A stretch of DNA of 30,753 nucleotides, from the NCBI GenBank assembly GCA_964424115.1, contig CAYRHN010000028.1, positions 1-30,753 on the forward strand, in the 5' to 3' direction. A model generated the notes under the pieces. It did not search any database and was not told the origin of the DNA. It saw nothing but the letters and a program-made list of their open reading frames with translations. This stretch comes from CAYRHN01 sp964424115. GTDB lineage: Bacteria; Chloroflexota; Anaerolineae; Anaerolineales; Anaerolineaceae. Within the stretch, counting starts at the first letter, position 1. The number at the start of each line of letters is the position of its first letter. The position numbers and the translations under genes were made by a program. This document shows positions 7,787 to 15,406 of the stretch, piece by piece.

Positions 7787-7823
7787 CCTTATTCTCCAGG
7801 TTCGCTTCCAACACCTGCTTCAC

Positions 7824-9137
7824 CTATCCACCGTGCGCGCGCAGTCGAGCCAGTTGAATGGCAGTATACTTGTGCTGCGGAAAGAATTCAAGGTTTAGTT
7901 CCAGAATTCCCTCCGCCAGATCCGATCTCCCGGCAGAGTGCAGTTCAAGCGACAGGTTAGCCAGATCGTCGGGGTCGATGTTGTAAAGCCCATCCTCCCC
8001 TGCTGTACGCAGTTCAAGGGCGCGCGCCCGCGCCGCTGGCAGGCCCCCCTGCATCAGCGCCCGGCTGACCGGCACCATCCAGGACACCTGTCCCGCCTGA
8101 GGCGGTTCTCCGAGCATCGCGTCCGCCAGAGCGTGAACAATGTGCGTGCGAGCGTCCGATTCCTGGTTGCACAGTACCACCCCGGCACAATCCTTCTCCG
8201 GCAAGAGGAAGAAGAAATCGGCCCAGCCAAAGCCCATGCCGCCGTGGCTGACTGTCCGCCAGCCCTTATAATGCCCCAGCGTCCAGCCCAAACCAATTTC
8301 TTCATACATACTGGGGGGCGGGGTGCCCCGCTCAGCCACCGGCGTCCACATCTGCGCGTAACTTTGCACGCTCAGCAGTTCCCGCTTCAGTAGAACGATC
8401 CCCCACCGACACATATCCGACACCGTTGAATGCAAGAAACTGGCCGGGGCATCGGCGCGGTGGTAAGGATAGAAGGGGCTGGGGCACATCTCCGGCGAGC
8501 GCAGGTGCGGCAGCGCCAGCCGCTCCTGCGGCACCTCCTCCAGCAGGTAGGTGCTGTCCGGCATTCCAGCGGGCAGCAGCAGCTGCTCGCGGATAGTTTG
8601 CTCAAAAGGCTTGCCGCTGACCACGGCGACCAGATGGCCAAGCACGTTGTAGGCGATATTGCTGTAGTAAAAGCGTTTGCCCGGCTCATCGACCAGTCGA
8701 CGCCCCACCAGGGCGCGGACATAGCGCTCTGCAGCTTCCTCGTCCCATTCCGGATTTTCCACCAGGTCCTGGTACTCGAATTCATCCATGTCCGGCATGC
8801 CGGAGGTATGACTCAGCACCTGCTGAATCGTGATTCGGCGGCAGCGATCATCATCCAGATGGAAGTAGGGCAGATAGTGAACAACCGGCGCATCCAGCTC
8901 GATCCGACCGGCTTCCACCAGCCGCATCACCGCGGTGGCAACAAAACACTTGGAAACCGAGGCAGTGCAGAAGACCGAGTTGGGTGTCACTGGAACATGT
9001 GTATCCAGACTCTGCACACCAAAGAAGCCGCTGTAAATGGTCTCGCCACCCTGTACAATCCCCACAGCCAGGCCAGGGACATCCCAGCCGCTCATGATCT
9101 CACGCAAGACAATATCCAATTCCTTTTCGTATCGCAT
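7824..9137 (-). CDS. Serine hydrolase of the class C beta-lactamase / penicillin-binding fold
   Basis: This 437-residue protein is of the beta-lactamase-related family (PF00144). The catalytic set is complete: Ser60 in SVSK (S-x-x-K with Lys63), Tyr158 in YSN, and His298-Gly-Gly as the third motif. No signal peptide is visible, so it is probably cytosolic and an esterase or peptidase rather than a resistance enzyme. After the catalytic domain (to about 345) comes a 90-residue helical segment ending in LDLNLEFFPQ-like helices that may be TPR-like. The start chosen is the ATG at 9137, preceded by AGGAG at 5 bp; an upstream GTG/ATG region to 9194 lacks this. It is probably co-transcribed with the DDAH gene. 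Confidence 0.82.
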   Translation of the reverse strand: MRYEKELDIVLREIMSGWDVPGLAVGIVQGGETIYSGFFGVQSLDTHVPVTPNSVFCTASVSKCFVATAVMRLVEAGRIELDAPVVHYLPYFHLDDDRCRRITIQQVLSHTSGMPDMDEFEYQDLVENPEWDEEAAERYVRALVGRRLVDEPGKRFYYSNIAYNVLGHLVAVVSGKPFEQTIREQLLLPAGMPDSTYLLEEVPQERLALPHLRSPEMCPSPFYPYHRADAPASFLHSTVSDMCRWGIVLLKRELLSVQSYAQMWTPVAERGTPPPSMYEEIGLGWTLGHYKGWRTVSHGGMGFGWADFFFLLPEKDCAGVVLCNQESDARTHIVHALADAMLGEPPQAGQVSWMVPVSRALMQGGLPAARARALELRTAGEDGLYNIDPDDLANLSLELHSAGRSDLAEGILELNLEFFPQHKYTAIQLARLRAHGG

Positions 9138-9260
9138 CACTGCTCCTATGGCAATACTGTCCCGCCAGCCCACGCCACCGCCGGGATCACCCACTCATCC
9201 AAGGGCTGGAATAGAATGCCGTGGCCAAGGCCGTAAATCATCAGAGATCCCTCCCCTCGC

Positions 9261-9923
9261 TCACCCGGCCCGTGCTGCATCCTCTGCACGCACCTTGATG
9301 CCCTTCAACATGCGCCGCTCCATCACGAAGGAGACCGGTTCCACCATGTGCCACATCAAAGCATTGGCAAAGCCGTCTGGGTACCAGTTGCGCCCGCGCA
9401 CGATCAATCTCGTGACGCGGTCGCCCATCGGTTCCAGGATGAAAGCCCAGGTGACGGTCTTGACCGCCTCGCGTTTGACCGGATCCATGGCGTACATCAC
9501 CAAGGCTTTTTCCGGCTCGATCTGCGCCACTATCTGGCCGGGAAAATGTTTCTCCGCCGGGCCAAACAAAACAGGATCTCCAACCTGGATCTGCTGAAAT
9601 TCCGGGAGGATACGATCAGCGCTGTGAATCTGGCAGCCGATCAGGTTCTCCAGGCCATCATAGCTATACAGGCCGCCGCGCCCCTGCCCGATCTGCACCA
9701 ACCAGGCCCACACCTGGGCAGGAGATGCCTGGATGGTGATGGCATGGGTATAAACCAGCTTGGGATTCGGGGATAATTCATCACCGGGGAGGGTTCTGCG
9801 GCATTCTTCATCAGTGGCTCCCCAGCGGTTGTACCACAAGCGCGAAAGCGGCGCGGTGACCAGGGTCAAACCAACCTGCAGAGCACCAAGGAAATTATTA
9901 ACAGCATATTTCTGAGAAGGCAT
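9261..9923 (-). CDS. SRPBCC (START-like) domain protein
   Basis: This 220-residue protein resembles the polyketide cyclase/START-like SRPBCC family, whose members bind hydrophobic ligands in a helix-grip fold. Typical stretches are LPGDELSPNP, the ITIQASPAQVWAWLVQIGQ strand-helix, YSYDGLENLIG, and a long C-terminal helix (VERRMLKGI-like). No catalytic residues can be assigned. A GGAG lies 8 bp before the ATG at 9923. A -10 element at 9964-9972 lies between this ATG and an earlier in-frame ATG at 9977, so the later one is preferred. The serine hydrolase gene follows 120 bp downstream. Confidence 0.75.
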   Translation of the reverse strand: MPSQKYAVNNFLGALQVGLTLVTAPLSRLWYNRWGATDEECRRTLPGDELSPNPKLVYTHAITIQASPAQVWAWLVQIGQGRGGLYSYDGLENLIGCQIHSADRILPEFQQIQVGDPVLFGPAEKHFPGQIVAQIEPEKALVMYAMDPVKREAVKTVTWAFILEPMGDRVTRLIVRGRNWYPDGFANALMWHMVEPVSFVMERRMLKGIKVRAEDAARAG

Positions 9924-9963
9924 TGCCTGACTCCAATAATTGATGAATGGGATGGTCTCTTGT

Positions 9964-9972
9964 ATCATACCA
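9964..9972 (-). promoter_or_regulatory. Extended -10 element for the SRPBCC gene
   Basis: The minus strand reads TGG then TATGAT, about 40 bp before the ATG at 9923. Its place argues against a start at 9977. Confidence 0.4.
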
Positions 9973-10042
9973 AACAAATCCCCAATTGGCCTCGATCAAA
10001 TGTAGGATATTGGCTATAGTTTTATCTTTATTAAGGCGGGAC

Positions 10043-10858
10043 TCAATCTGGGGGCAGGCAGCGTGCGCGCAACCCCTGCAACACACCTTCGCCAATTTTC
10101 AACGCCTTATCCGAGACCAAGAAACACTGCGCCACTTCACAACGTGGATCCAGGTCGCCGATCTTCATCCGAGCCCTGACCGGCAGGCCATTCTGGATCA
10201 AACCTCTCAATACCCCCTTGAATTTGGCCTGGATCGGTTTGCCATTCAACATTGCAATCACTCCGCCATCCTCGATCAGATCGCCGATCTGCGCCCGGGC
10301 TTCCAGGATCCCATCCTCCAGAGCATACAGGACGCGCTCGCTGGCGTAACCATTCACTGCCTCAGGAATTCCGCTGTCCCGTTCCGCATCGCCTTGCCAG
10401 TATACCCGCCCAAGATTGGAACCCCGGTTTGTTTCCACAACGGCATGACAGTTGATCCCCGCGGTGAATCCCGGTCCCAGGCCAATCACACACGGCGCCT
10501 GGTCGATGCGCTGGTCGGAGAAGGATTTGATCATGCGTGCATCCACCAGGCCGGAAAGGGACAGTGCCTTTGCCATCTGGCATTGCGGATCCACAACCAC
10601 GGCCACTTTTCCATCCCTCATCACCTGCCTGACCTCCGCCGGAGAGGTTACCAGCACGCCGGTTATCTCTTCCACCTGGCAGGAACCATCAAAGACTGCC
10701 TGGGCAAAGGATACCATCCTCCGTACCATCAGGGGCAAGGGAATTTCTGTGATCACAATTTGAAAGCCAGCTCGCCTGAGCTTAAGCGCCACCCCGCTGG
10801 CCAGGTCGCCGCCCCCCCGGATGAGAACGATGGGTTGCTCTGCTGGATGCTTGCTCAT
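10043..10858 (-). CDS. yqeB: YqeB/EF2563-type protein linked to selenium-dependent molybdenum hydroxylases
   Basis: This 271-residue cytosolic protein begins with VLIRGGGDLASGVALKL, the glycine-rich signature of the EF2563/YqeB family. PLMVRRMVSFAQAVFDG, MIKSFSD and VIGLGPGFTAG follow in the expected order. The family is associated by gene context with maturation of Se-dependent molybdenum hydroxylases, such as xanthine dehydrogenase-like enzymes; its exact reaction is not proven. No hydroxylase, xdh or selenium gene is next to it here. The ATG at 10858 is preferred over an upstream TTG, because TATAAT ends 7 nt before it, predicting a leaderless mRNA. Confidence 0.82.
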   Translation of the reverse strand: MSKHPAEQPIVLIRGGGDLASGVALKLRRAGFQIVITEIPLPLMVRRMVSFAQAVFDGSCQVEEITGVLVTSPAEVRQVMRDGKVAVVVDPQCQMAKALSLSGLVDARMIKSFSDQRIDQAPCVIGLGPGFTAGINCHAVVETNRGSNLGRVYWQGDAERDSGIPEAVNGYASERVLYALEDGILEARAQIGDLIEDGGVIAMLNGKPIQAKFKGVLRGLIQNGLPVRARMKIGDLDPRCEVAQCFLVSDKALKIGEGVLQGLRARCLPPD

Positions 10859-10865
10859 ATCCAAA

Positions 10866-10871
10866 ATTATA
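10866..10871 (-). promoter_or_regulatory. -10 element of yqeB, leaderless spacing
   Basis: A perfect TATAAT on the minus strand is followed by 7 nt and then the ATG at 10858. Transcription would start at or beside the A of the start codon. Confidence 0.5.
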
Positions 10872-10929
10872 CCCCTATTTAAACCACGACCGGCATACAG
10901 GGCCGGGGCTGCAGGGTCCGCATTTCGGC

Positions 10930-10935
10930 TATAAT
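10930..10935 (+). promoter_or_regulatory. -10 element for the 11026-12310 operon
   Basis: TATAAT preceded by GGC lies about 90 bp before the first gene. The leader has no obvious structure and no -35 stands out. Confidence 0.35.
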
Positions 10936-11025
10936 GATGCTAAGCTCTTCGCATCCTCTGCAAGTTATTCCCATGCCCTCACCAGACCTGTTCATTCAAC
11001 TTTATTCATCTAAGGATTGTGCATT

Positions 11026-11250
11026 ATGGGTTTAATCGACCGGCGCAGAAAATTGGAAGAAGAGCCTTTCAGTTACCAGATCACCAAAGATCACAGCGTC
11101 TTTATTTTTTGGCATGGCAGGCGGATCACGATCCTGAGAAACCAAAAAGCAGAAAAATTTATTGCTGCGATTGCGGATGCTGATGCCCACCAGGCCCAAC
11201 TGCTCATGGCAAGCATCACCGGACACTTCAAACATGGGAACGAATCCTAA
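11026..11250 (+). CDS. Small conserved hypothetical protein
   Basis: This 74-residue soluble protein starts MGLIDRRRK. It has the pattern FSYQITKD..VFIFWHGRRITIL followed by a helix and ends in ASITGHFKHGNES. I recall this layout (a short beta-rich N-half, then KFIAAI and TGxFKxGNE) from small conserved bacterial proteins of unknown role. The ATG at 11026 is chosen over an in-frame TTG at 11017; AAGGA lies about 10 bp upstream. The stop codon directly abuts the next start (TAA then ATG), so the two genes are probably translationally coupled. Confidence 0.7.
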   Translation: MGLIDRRRKLEEEPFSYQITKDHSVFIFWHGRRITILRNQKAEKFIAAIADADAHQAQLLMASITGHFKHGNES

Positions 11251-11649
11251 ATGAGGATCTTCCTCTCGATCAAATACCATTCCGACCAACGCAACCGTGC
11301 GCTGATCGAACAGATCTCCACAGCATTGCAAACCGGCGGACATTCTACCATCTGCATCGCCTGCGACGTGGAAAACTGGGGAAGGATTCATTATTCGCCA
11401 GCGGAATTAATGCGCCTGACCTTTGAGGCTATCCGCGGTTGCGACCTGCTCCTGGTGGAATTGAGCGAGAAAGGGGTGGGGGTGGGGATCGAGGCTGGTT
11501 ATGCGGCGGCGCTGGGCAAACCTGTCTGGGTCATTGCCCACCAGGGAGCGGACCTTTCTACCACGCTAGCAGGGATCGCGCAGCGGGTAATCCTGTATAA
11601 TGATCTGCAAGAATTAAGCGCCATCCTTTTCACTCTTCAATCGCCTTAG
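11251..11649 (+). CDS. Nucleoside 2-deoxyribosyltransferase-like protein
   Basis: This 132-residue protein has a Rossmann-like fold. An opening strand MRIFLSIKYHS is followed by a helix. LLLVELSEKGVGVGIEAGY then resembles the D-x-x-x-x-G-x-x-x-E-x-G-Y region of the deoxyribosyltransferase superfamily, where the Glu is the nucleophile, and AALGKPVWVIAH is the typical following strand. Such enzymes cleave or exchange bases on deoxynucleosides or nucleotides. The protein could instead be a non-catalytic relative, because the N-terminal substrate motif is not clear. It starts immediately at the end of the preceding gene, and the zinc deaminase gene follows after 16 bp, which fits nucleoside salvage or sanitation. 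Confidence 0.6.
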   Translation: MRIFLSIKYHSDQRNRALIEQISTALQTGGHSTICIACDVENWGRIHYSPAELMRLTFEAIRGCDLLLVELSEKGVGVGIEAGYAAALGKPVWVIAHQGADLSTTLAGIAQRVILYNDLQELSAILFTLQSP

Positions 11650-11665
11650 AAGAAAGGCCCCCATC

Positions 11666-12310
11666 ATGTGGAATGAACTTGAATACCCCTGGCAGGCTTG
11701 CCTGGAAGAAGCCTGGGCTGCTTACTGCACCGGCACAATCCCCATCGGCGCGGTGATCGTGGACGCTGAGGGTAGGCTGCTTTCCCGCGGACGCAACCAG
11801 ATCACCGCGGATGAAACCGCTACGGGCCCGGTGCGAAATACCACCCTGGCGCACGCCGAACTTAACGCGCTGCTGCAGTGCGACCTAGAGGGCCCACGGC
11901 GCACCTACGCGCTCTACACCTTACTCGAACCCTGCCCACTCTGTTTCGGGGCGTTTTATATGTCCGGCATCCGCCAGTTATATTATGCTTCGCCCGACCC
12001 GTACGCCGGCAGCACCAACCTTTTCCAGACCACCCCCTACCTGAGCCGCAAACCGCTGCGCATCTTCCCGCCCACGAACAAGGCGTTGCAAACCCTGGAG
12101 GTTGCCCTGCACACGGAATATTTCCTCCGTCGCGAATGGCCAGGCCTGGAGGAATTCTTCCGGGTCTGGCGCGAGGCGCTGCCCGAGGGTGTGCGCCTTG
12201 GCGAAGACCTGGCCCGCTCTGGTGAGCTGCGCGCCCTGCATGAACGGCGAGCCAGCATAGCGGAGGTCGTTGAGGAATTAGAGAAGATGATCGTAAATAC
12301 CAGGGATTAA
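11666..12310 (+). CDS. Zinc-dependent nucleoside/nucleotide deaminase
   Basis: This 214-residue protein is of the cytidine/deoxycytidylate deaminase superfamily (PF00383). The zinc site is complete: His63-Ala-Glu65 (HAELNAL) and Cys90-Pro-Leu-Cys93 (EPCPLCFGAF). IPIGAVIVDAEGRLLSRGRN before it is the usual strand pair. A C-terminal extension of about 80 residues, mostly helical with an EVVEELEKM end, goes beyond the core. The substrate cannot be settled; a free nucleoside or nucleobase is more likely than tRNA, since tadA is usually shorter. AGAAAGG precedes the ATG. It is the last gene of a three-gene operon with a deoxyribosyltransferase-like protein. Confidence 0.82.
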   Translation: MWNELEYPWQACLEEAWAAYCTGTIPIGAVIVDAEGRLLSRGRNQITADETATGPVRNTTLAHAELNALLQCDLEGPRRTYALYTLLEPCPLCFGAFYMSGIRQLYYASPDPYAGSTNLFQTTPYLSRKPLRIFPPTNKALQTLEVALHTEYFLRREWPGLEEFFRVWREALPEGVRLGEDLARSGELRALHERRASIAEVVEELEKMIVNTRD

Positions 12311-12335
12311 AAATACTTATCATTCATCACCCCTG

Positions 12336-12344
12336 TGCTACAAT
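12336..12344 (+). promoter_or_regulatory. Extended -10 element for the five-gene envelope/nucleotide cluster
   Basis: TG-C-TACAAT (strictly 12336-12344 as T-G-C then TACAAT) lies about 33 bp before the preferred ATG at 12378. No other promoter candidate was seen in the gaps up to 17842. Confidence 0.5.
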
Positions 12345-12377
12345 TTTTACTAATATTGTTATGAAATGGGGCTCACC

Positions 12378-14012
12378 ATGCAATGTCCTGCCTGTCACAC
12401 TGAAAATCCCACCGATAGTCGTTTTTGTTATCAATGCGGACAACGGCTTGAATCCCCATCTGCGCCGCAAGGTTTTCCTCCCCTAATTCTACCTGATACA
12501 CCGGCTGCAAATATGGCTGCGCAGATCCCGATCCAGCCTGTCCCACAGCCTCCTGTTCTTAAAACCACTCCTCCAGCGCCACCCCCGCCCAAAAAGCCGT
12601 CGGCTTTCTTGCGCGGGTTAAAGATCTTCGGTGGAGCGCTGGTTGTAATGATCCTGGTCAGCGTGTTAGGGATCCTCCTCCAGCCTGCGCTCTTCCAATT
12701 CAATCCCCCGGCATTACGCTTTACCCCCGCCTTCACCGGGAATGCGCCGGATTACGATGAAATGCAGCGGCTGGAAACGCTCTCAACCTATTTTATCCAC
12801 CCCGCCGCCCAACCGGCTCCATCTACCGCCTCCGTGCTGCCGGCTGAACCGAACGAGGAACAACCCCCGGCAGCGCCTTACCGGATGACCCTGGACGGCC
12901 ACCTGACCCGCCTGGCACAGGTCGACAACTTGCAATATGCGGATTGGCAGGTGGCCTATCTGCTGGGGATCGAAAGCCAGGGACGCGAATGGCTGGTGCT
13001 TTACCGCGGGAACGTCTATGGATTATCTGCCGGAGATCATCTGCAGGCCGAAGGACTGTATGTTCCGGAAGCGGACGGCTTGCACGCCGATCAGGTACGC
13101 AACCTGGACGCGCGCGCGGTTCCTGCCGCCAACTTGCTCTGGTTCGAACGGGCTGCCTGGTTGACAGCTATGTTCATCATTTTCACCACTGCCTGGGTGG
13201 TTTGGGCACGCGCAATTTCTCCGAAGAAACCGAAAAGCCCCTCTGGAAAACCAGGCAAGGCCGCTGCGCTGGTGGGCAGTCTGCTGATCCTGGCCCTTTC
13301 CTTTTCCGCCTGCACCCTGGATATCACTGTTCTGCTTAGAACCGACGGCAGTGCCACCATGGTGGTGCGCATGGGCGATACGCGCGAAACCATGGACTTC
13401 CTGCGCCAGGTACCCGGCATGGCGGGCTATATCCAGGCTGCCCTCCAGGACCTGCGCGCCTCCGGCGGCCTGGTTGACCAATCCTTCACAGGCGACCAGG
13501 AAATCTTCACCCTGCAGCGCCAGTTGAACAGCGGCGATTGGGTCAGGGGCGCCTTTGGACCGGATTCGCGCAGTTGGATCAGCATATCCACCTACGAAGA
13601 AGGCGGACAAAAGGTCTACCGCCTGCTGGGAGTGGTGGATACCAGTGTGCTGTACCAATTTGACAGCAATCTGGACAGCCAGATCCGTTCCGGGCTGAGC
13701 GACACGCTGCGTGAACTCAACCTGCACTACAATCTGGTCATGCCGGGAACGGTCACCTATCATAATGCCTCCAGCCAGCAAGGGCAGTCCCTGACCTGGA
13801 ACTTGCGCAGCAACGATACCAACCAGATCATCGCTGAAGCGCGCATCCCATTAACAGAATTGGGGTCGTCCCCCACTTCCAGCGAGGAATTCCCACCGCT
13901 CTGGATGTGGCTGGCCCTGCTGGGAGTTTTCTTACTCACCCTGCTGATCTTCATCCTGACCATCCGTTCCATGCGTCCTACTCCTTCTTCAAAAACAGAG
14001 AAACAACCATGA
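12378..14012 (+). CDS. Zinc-ribbon membrane protein fused to a lipoprotein-like second half
   Basis: This is an unrecognised 544-residue envelope protein. A zinc ribbon (Cys3, Cys6, Cys17, Cys20) is followed by a Pro-rich linker (26-75) and a membrane helix (about 81-106). An outer domain (107-255) and a second helix (257-277) come next. A short Lys-rich loop then precedes a third hydrophobic stretch ending LALSFSAC at Cys312, which looks just like a lipoprotein signal. A domain beginning LDITVLLRTDGSATMVVRMG follows, and a last helix at 508-530. The second half resembles a stand-alone lipoprotein, so two genes may have fused. The ATG at 12378 gives the usual zinc-ribbon start; 12366 is the alternative. 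It overlaps the next gene by 4 bp (ATGA). Confidence 0.72.
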   Translation: MQCPACHTENPTDSRFCYQCGQRLESPSAPQGFPPLILPDTPAANMAAQIPIQPVPQPPVLKTTPPAPPPPKKPSAFLRGLKIFGGALVVMILVSVLGILLQPALFQFNPPALRFTPAFTGNAPDYDEMQRLETLSTYFIHPAAQPAPSTASVLPAEPNEEQPPAAPYRMTLDGHLTRLAQVDNLQYADWQVAYLLGIESQGREWLVLYRGNVYGLSAGDHLQAEGLYVPEADGLHADQVRNLDARAVPAANLLWFERAAWLTAMFIIFTTAWVVWARAISPKKPKSPSGKPGKAAALVGSLLILALSFSACTLDITVLLRTDGSATMVVRMGDTRETMDFLRQVPGMAGYIQAALQDLRASGGLVDQSFTGDQEIFTLQRQLNSGDWVRGAFGPDSRSWISISTYEEGGQKVYRLLGVVDTSVLYQFDSNLDSQIRSGLSDTLRELNLHYNLVMPGTVTYHNASSQQGQSLTWNLRSNDTNQIIAEARIPLTELGSSPTSSEEFPPLWMWLALLGVFLLTLLIFILTIRSMRPTPSSKTEKQP

Positions 14013-15403
14013 CACGCAGCAAAAATTGGCCTAAAATCGTTTTTGGCTTGATCCTGATCTTTGCCGCCCAGATCGCCTGTGATGTTTCCGGGAAAGATCC
14101 CAAAGATGAAGCTCTTCAGGATCCGGCTGTCAATTTGATGAATAATTTCAATCGTCTGCTGGAGAATATTGGTTTTGCCGGAACCAGCGGCGCGCCGTGG
14201 ATCGTTCAAATCTCCCCAAAATCTGTGGATATACCCGGAACTTACCTGGTAACCGGCGAAGCGTTCTACAACGGTGACATTGGCCTGTATGCCATGCAAC
14301 CGCAAGGCTGCGGGAAACCCTTTAGCGCTACTAAACTACTGACCAACGTTAAGACTGAAGAAACCTCTCCGGGTTTCAGTTGGAGGGTGGACCCAATAGA
14401 CATTCCCACTGGAACAGTTCTGGGGGCGGTGGAAATCTATGATCCGGGATCAAAATCCACCACAACGACCGCTTTTAGCAGCCTGCGGCTGGTAGGCTCC
14501 AGCCCGGATTGGGAACTGCGCTTGCTGCCCCCGGCTTCTACCCCGACCAAGACCACCTACACGACTCTCTATGGACAGGCCAAGGCCGGGTTGTGCGTGC
14601 AGTTATGGAAAGGCAGCCAGAAGGTGGCCGAAGCTGCCGCTGGATCGGACGGCATGTTGACCTTTGCGGACGTCAAAATAGAGAACGGCCCCAACACATT
14701 CTACCTGAAAGCTGTGGGGATCGAGATTGCGGACAACACTCCCCTTCAATCCGAGGCGGTACGCGTGGATGCTTACCAGCCACCGAAGCCCTACGATCCC
14801 AGCCAGCGCCCCGACTTGAGCGGCAATCCAAACATGACCAATATCTGGAACCAGATCTACAACGCGCCGGTGCAAAACACCCCCGACACACGCACCCCAG
14901 AAAGCTATATTGCCATTATCGAGCAATTCGATCCAGGCTCACGGCGCTATAAACGCTATGGCGACGGCGTTCATTCCTCCTGCAATATTTTCGCCGGGGA
15001 TGTGATGCGGGCTATGAACATCCCCCTGCCTACCAAAAAAGACCTGGGCAACGTGGATGGCGGCGGTCCCACCACCATCGCCTTCCCGCGCCTAAACAAT
15101 TGGATCCGCAGCCAGGCCGGCCGCGATGCAGGCTGGATCGCCATCGACAAGAATAATAATGATGACCTGTATAAGCTGCTCCAGCACCTGCGGGAGGGGA
15201 AACCTGCCCTGGCGGTGGACAACGGACACGTGGCGGTCCTCCGTCCCGACAGTCTGCCGGACAACCTGACCACCGCTAATATCACTGATCTGCACATTGC
15301 CCAGGCAGGCGGAATCAATGGAGGCAACAATTCCAATGACATCCAGCTCAAGAAAGCCGGTTACGGCTCAGCTTTCAACCCCGATTTCTTTATTCATCCC
15401 TAG
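14009..15403 (+). CDS. Lipoprotein with Ig-like domains and a papain-like Cys-His domain
   Basis: This is a 464-residue predicted lipoprotein; the lipobox QIAC gives Cys24. Two beta-rich, probably Ig-like segments lie at about 65-165 and 175-255. The C-terminal domain (about 295-464) has Cys325 in HSSCNIFAGDVMRAM, His407 in DNGHVAVLRPDS and Gln432 in IAQAGG. This order and spacing are those of NlpC/P60- or CHAP-like papain-fold hydrolases. If so, it may cut peptidoglycan peptides or another cell-surface amide; this is inference and the family was not named with certainty. The ATG overlaps the stop of the preceding gene (ATGA), and the next gene starts 3 bp after its end, so it is translated as part of an operon. 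An ATG-free upstream extension to 13907 is rejected. Confidence 0.75.
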   Translation: MTRSKNWPKIVFGLILIFAAQIACDVSGKDPKDEALQDPAVNLMNNFNRLLENIGFAGTSGAPWIVQISPKSVDIPGTYLVTGEAFYNGDIGLYAMQPQGCGKPFSATKLLTNVKTEETSPGFSWRVDPIDIPTGTVLGAVEIYDPGSKSTTTTAFSSLRLVGSSPDWELRLLPPASTPTKTTYTTLYGQAKAGLCVQLWKGSQKVAEAAAGSDGMLTFADVKIENGPNTFYLKAVGIEIADNTPLQSEAVRVDAYQPPKPYDPSQRPDLSGNPNMTNIWNQIYNAPVQNTPDTRTPESYIAIIEQFDPGSRRYKRYGDGVHSSCNIFAGDVMRAMNIPLPTKKDLGNVDGGGPTTIAFPRLNNWIRSQAGRDAGWIAIDKNNNDDLYKLLQHLREGKPALAVDNGHVAVLRPDSLPDNLTTANITDLHIAQAGGINGGNNSNDIQLKKAGYGSAFNPDFFIHP

Positions 15404-15406
15404 CAT

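Noticed and set aside
9924..9977. Earlier start for the SRPBCC gene at 9977
   Set aside because: It lies upstream of the likely -10 element at 9964-9972 and has no ribosome site; 9923 has GGAG.
13907..14008. Upstream extension of the papain-like lipoprotein
   Set aside because: It overlaps the end of the previous gene in another frame. The ATG at 14009 with the ATGA overlap gives a proper lipoprotein signal.
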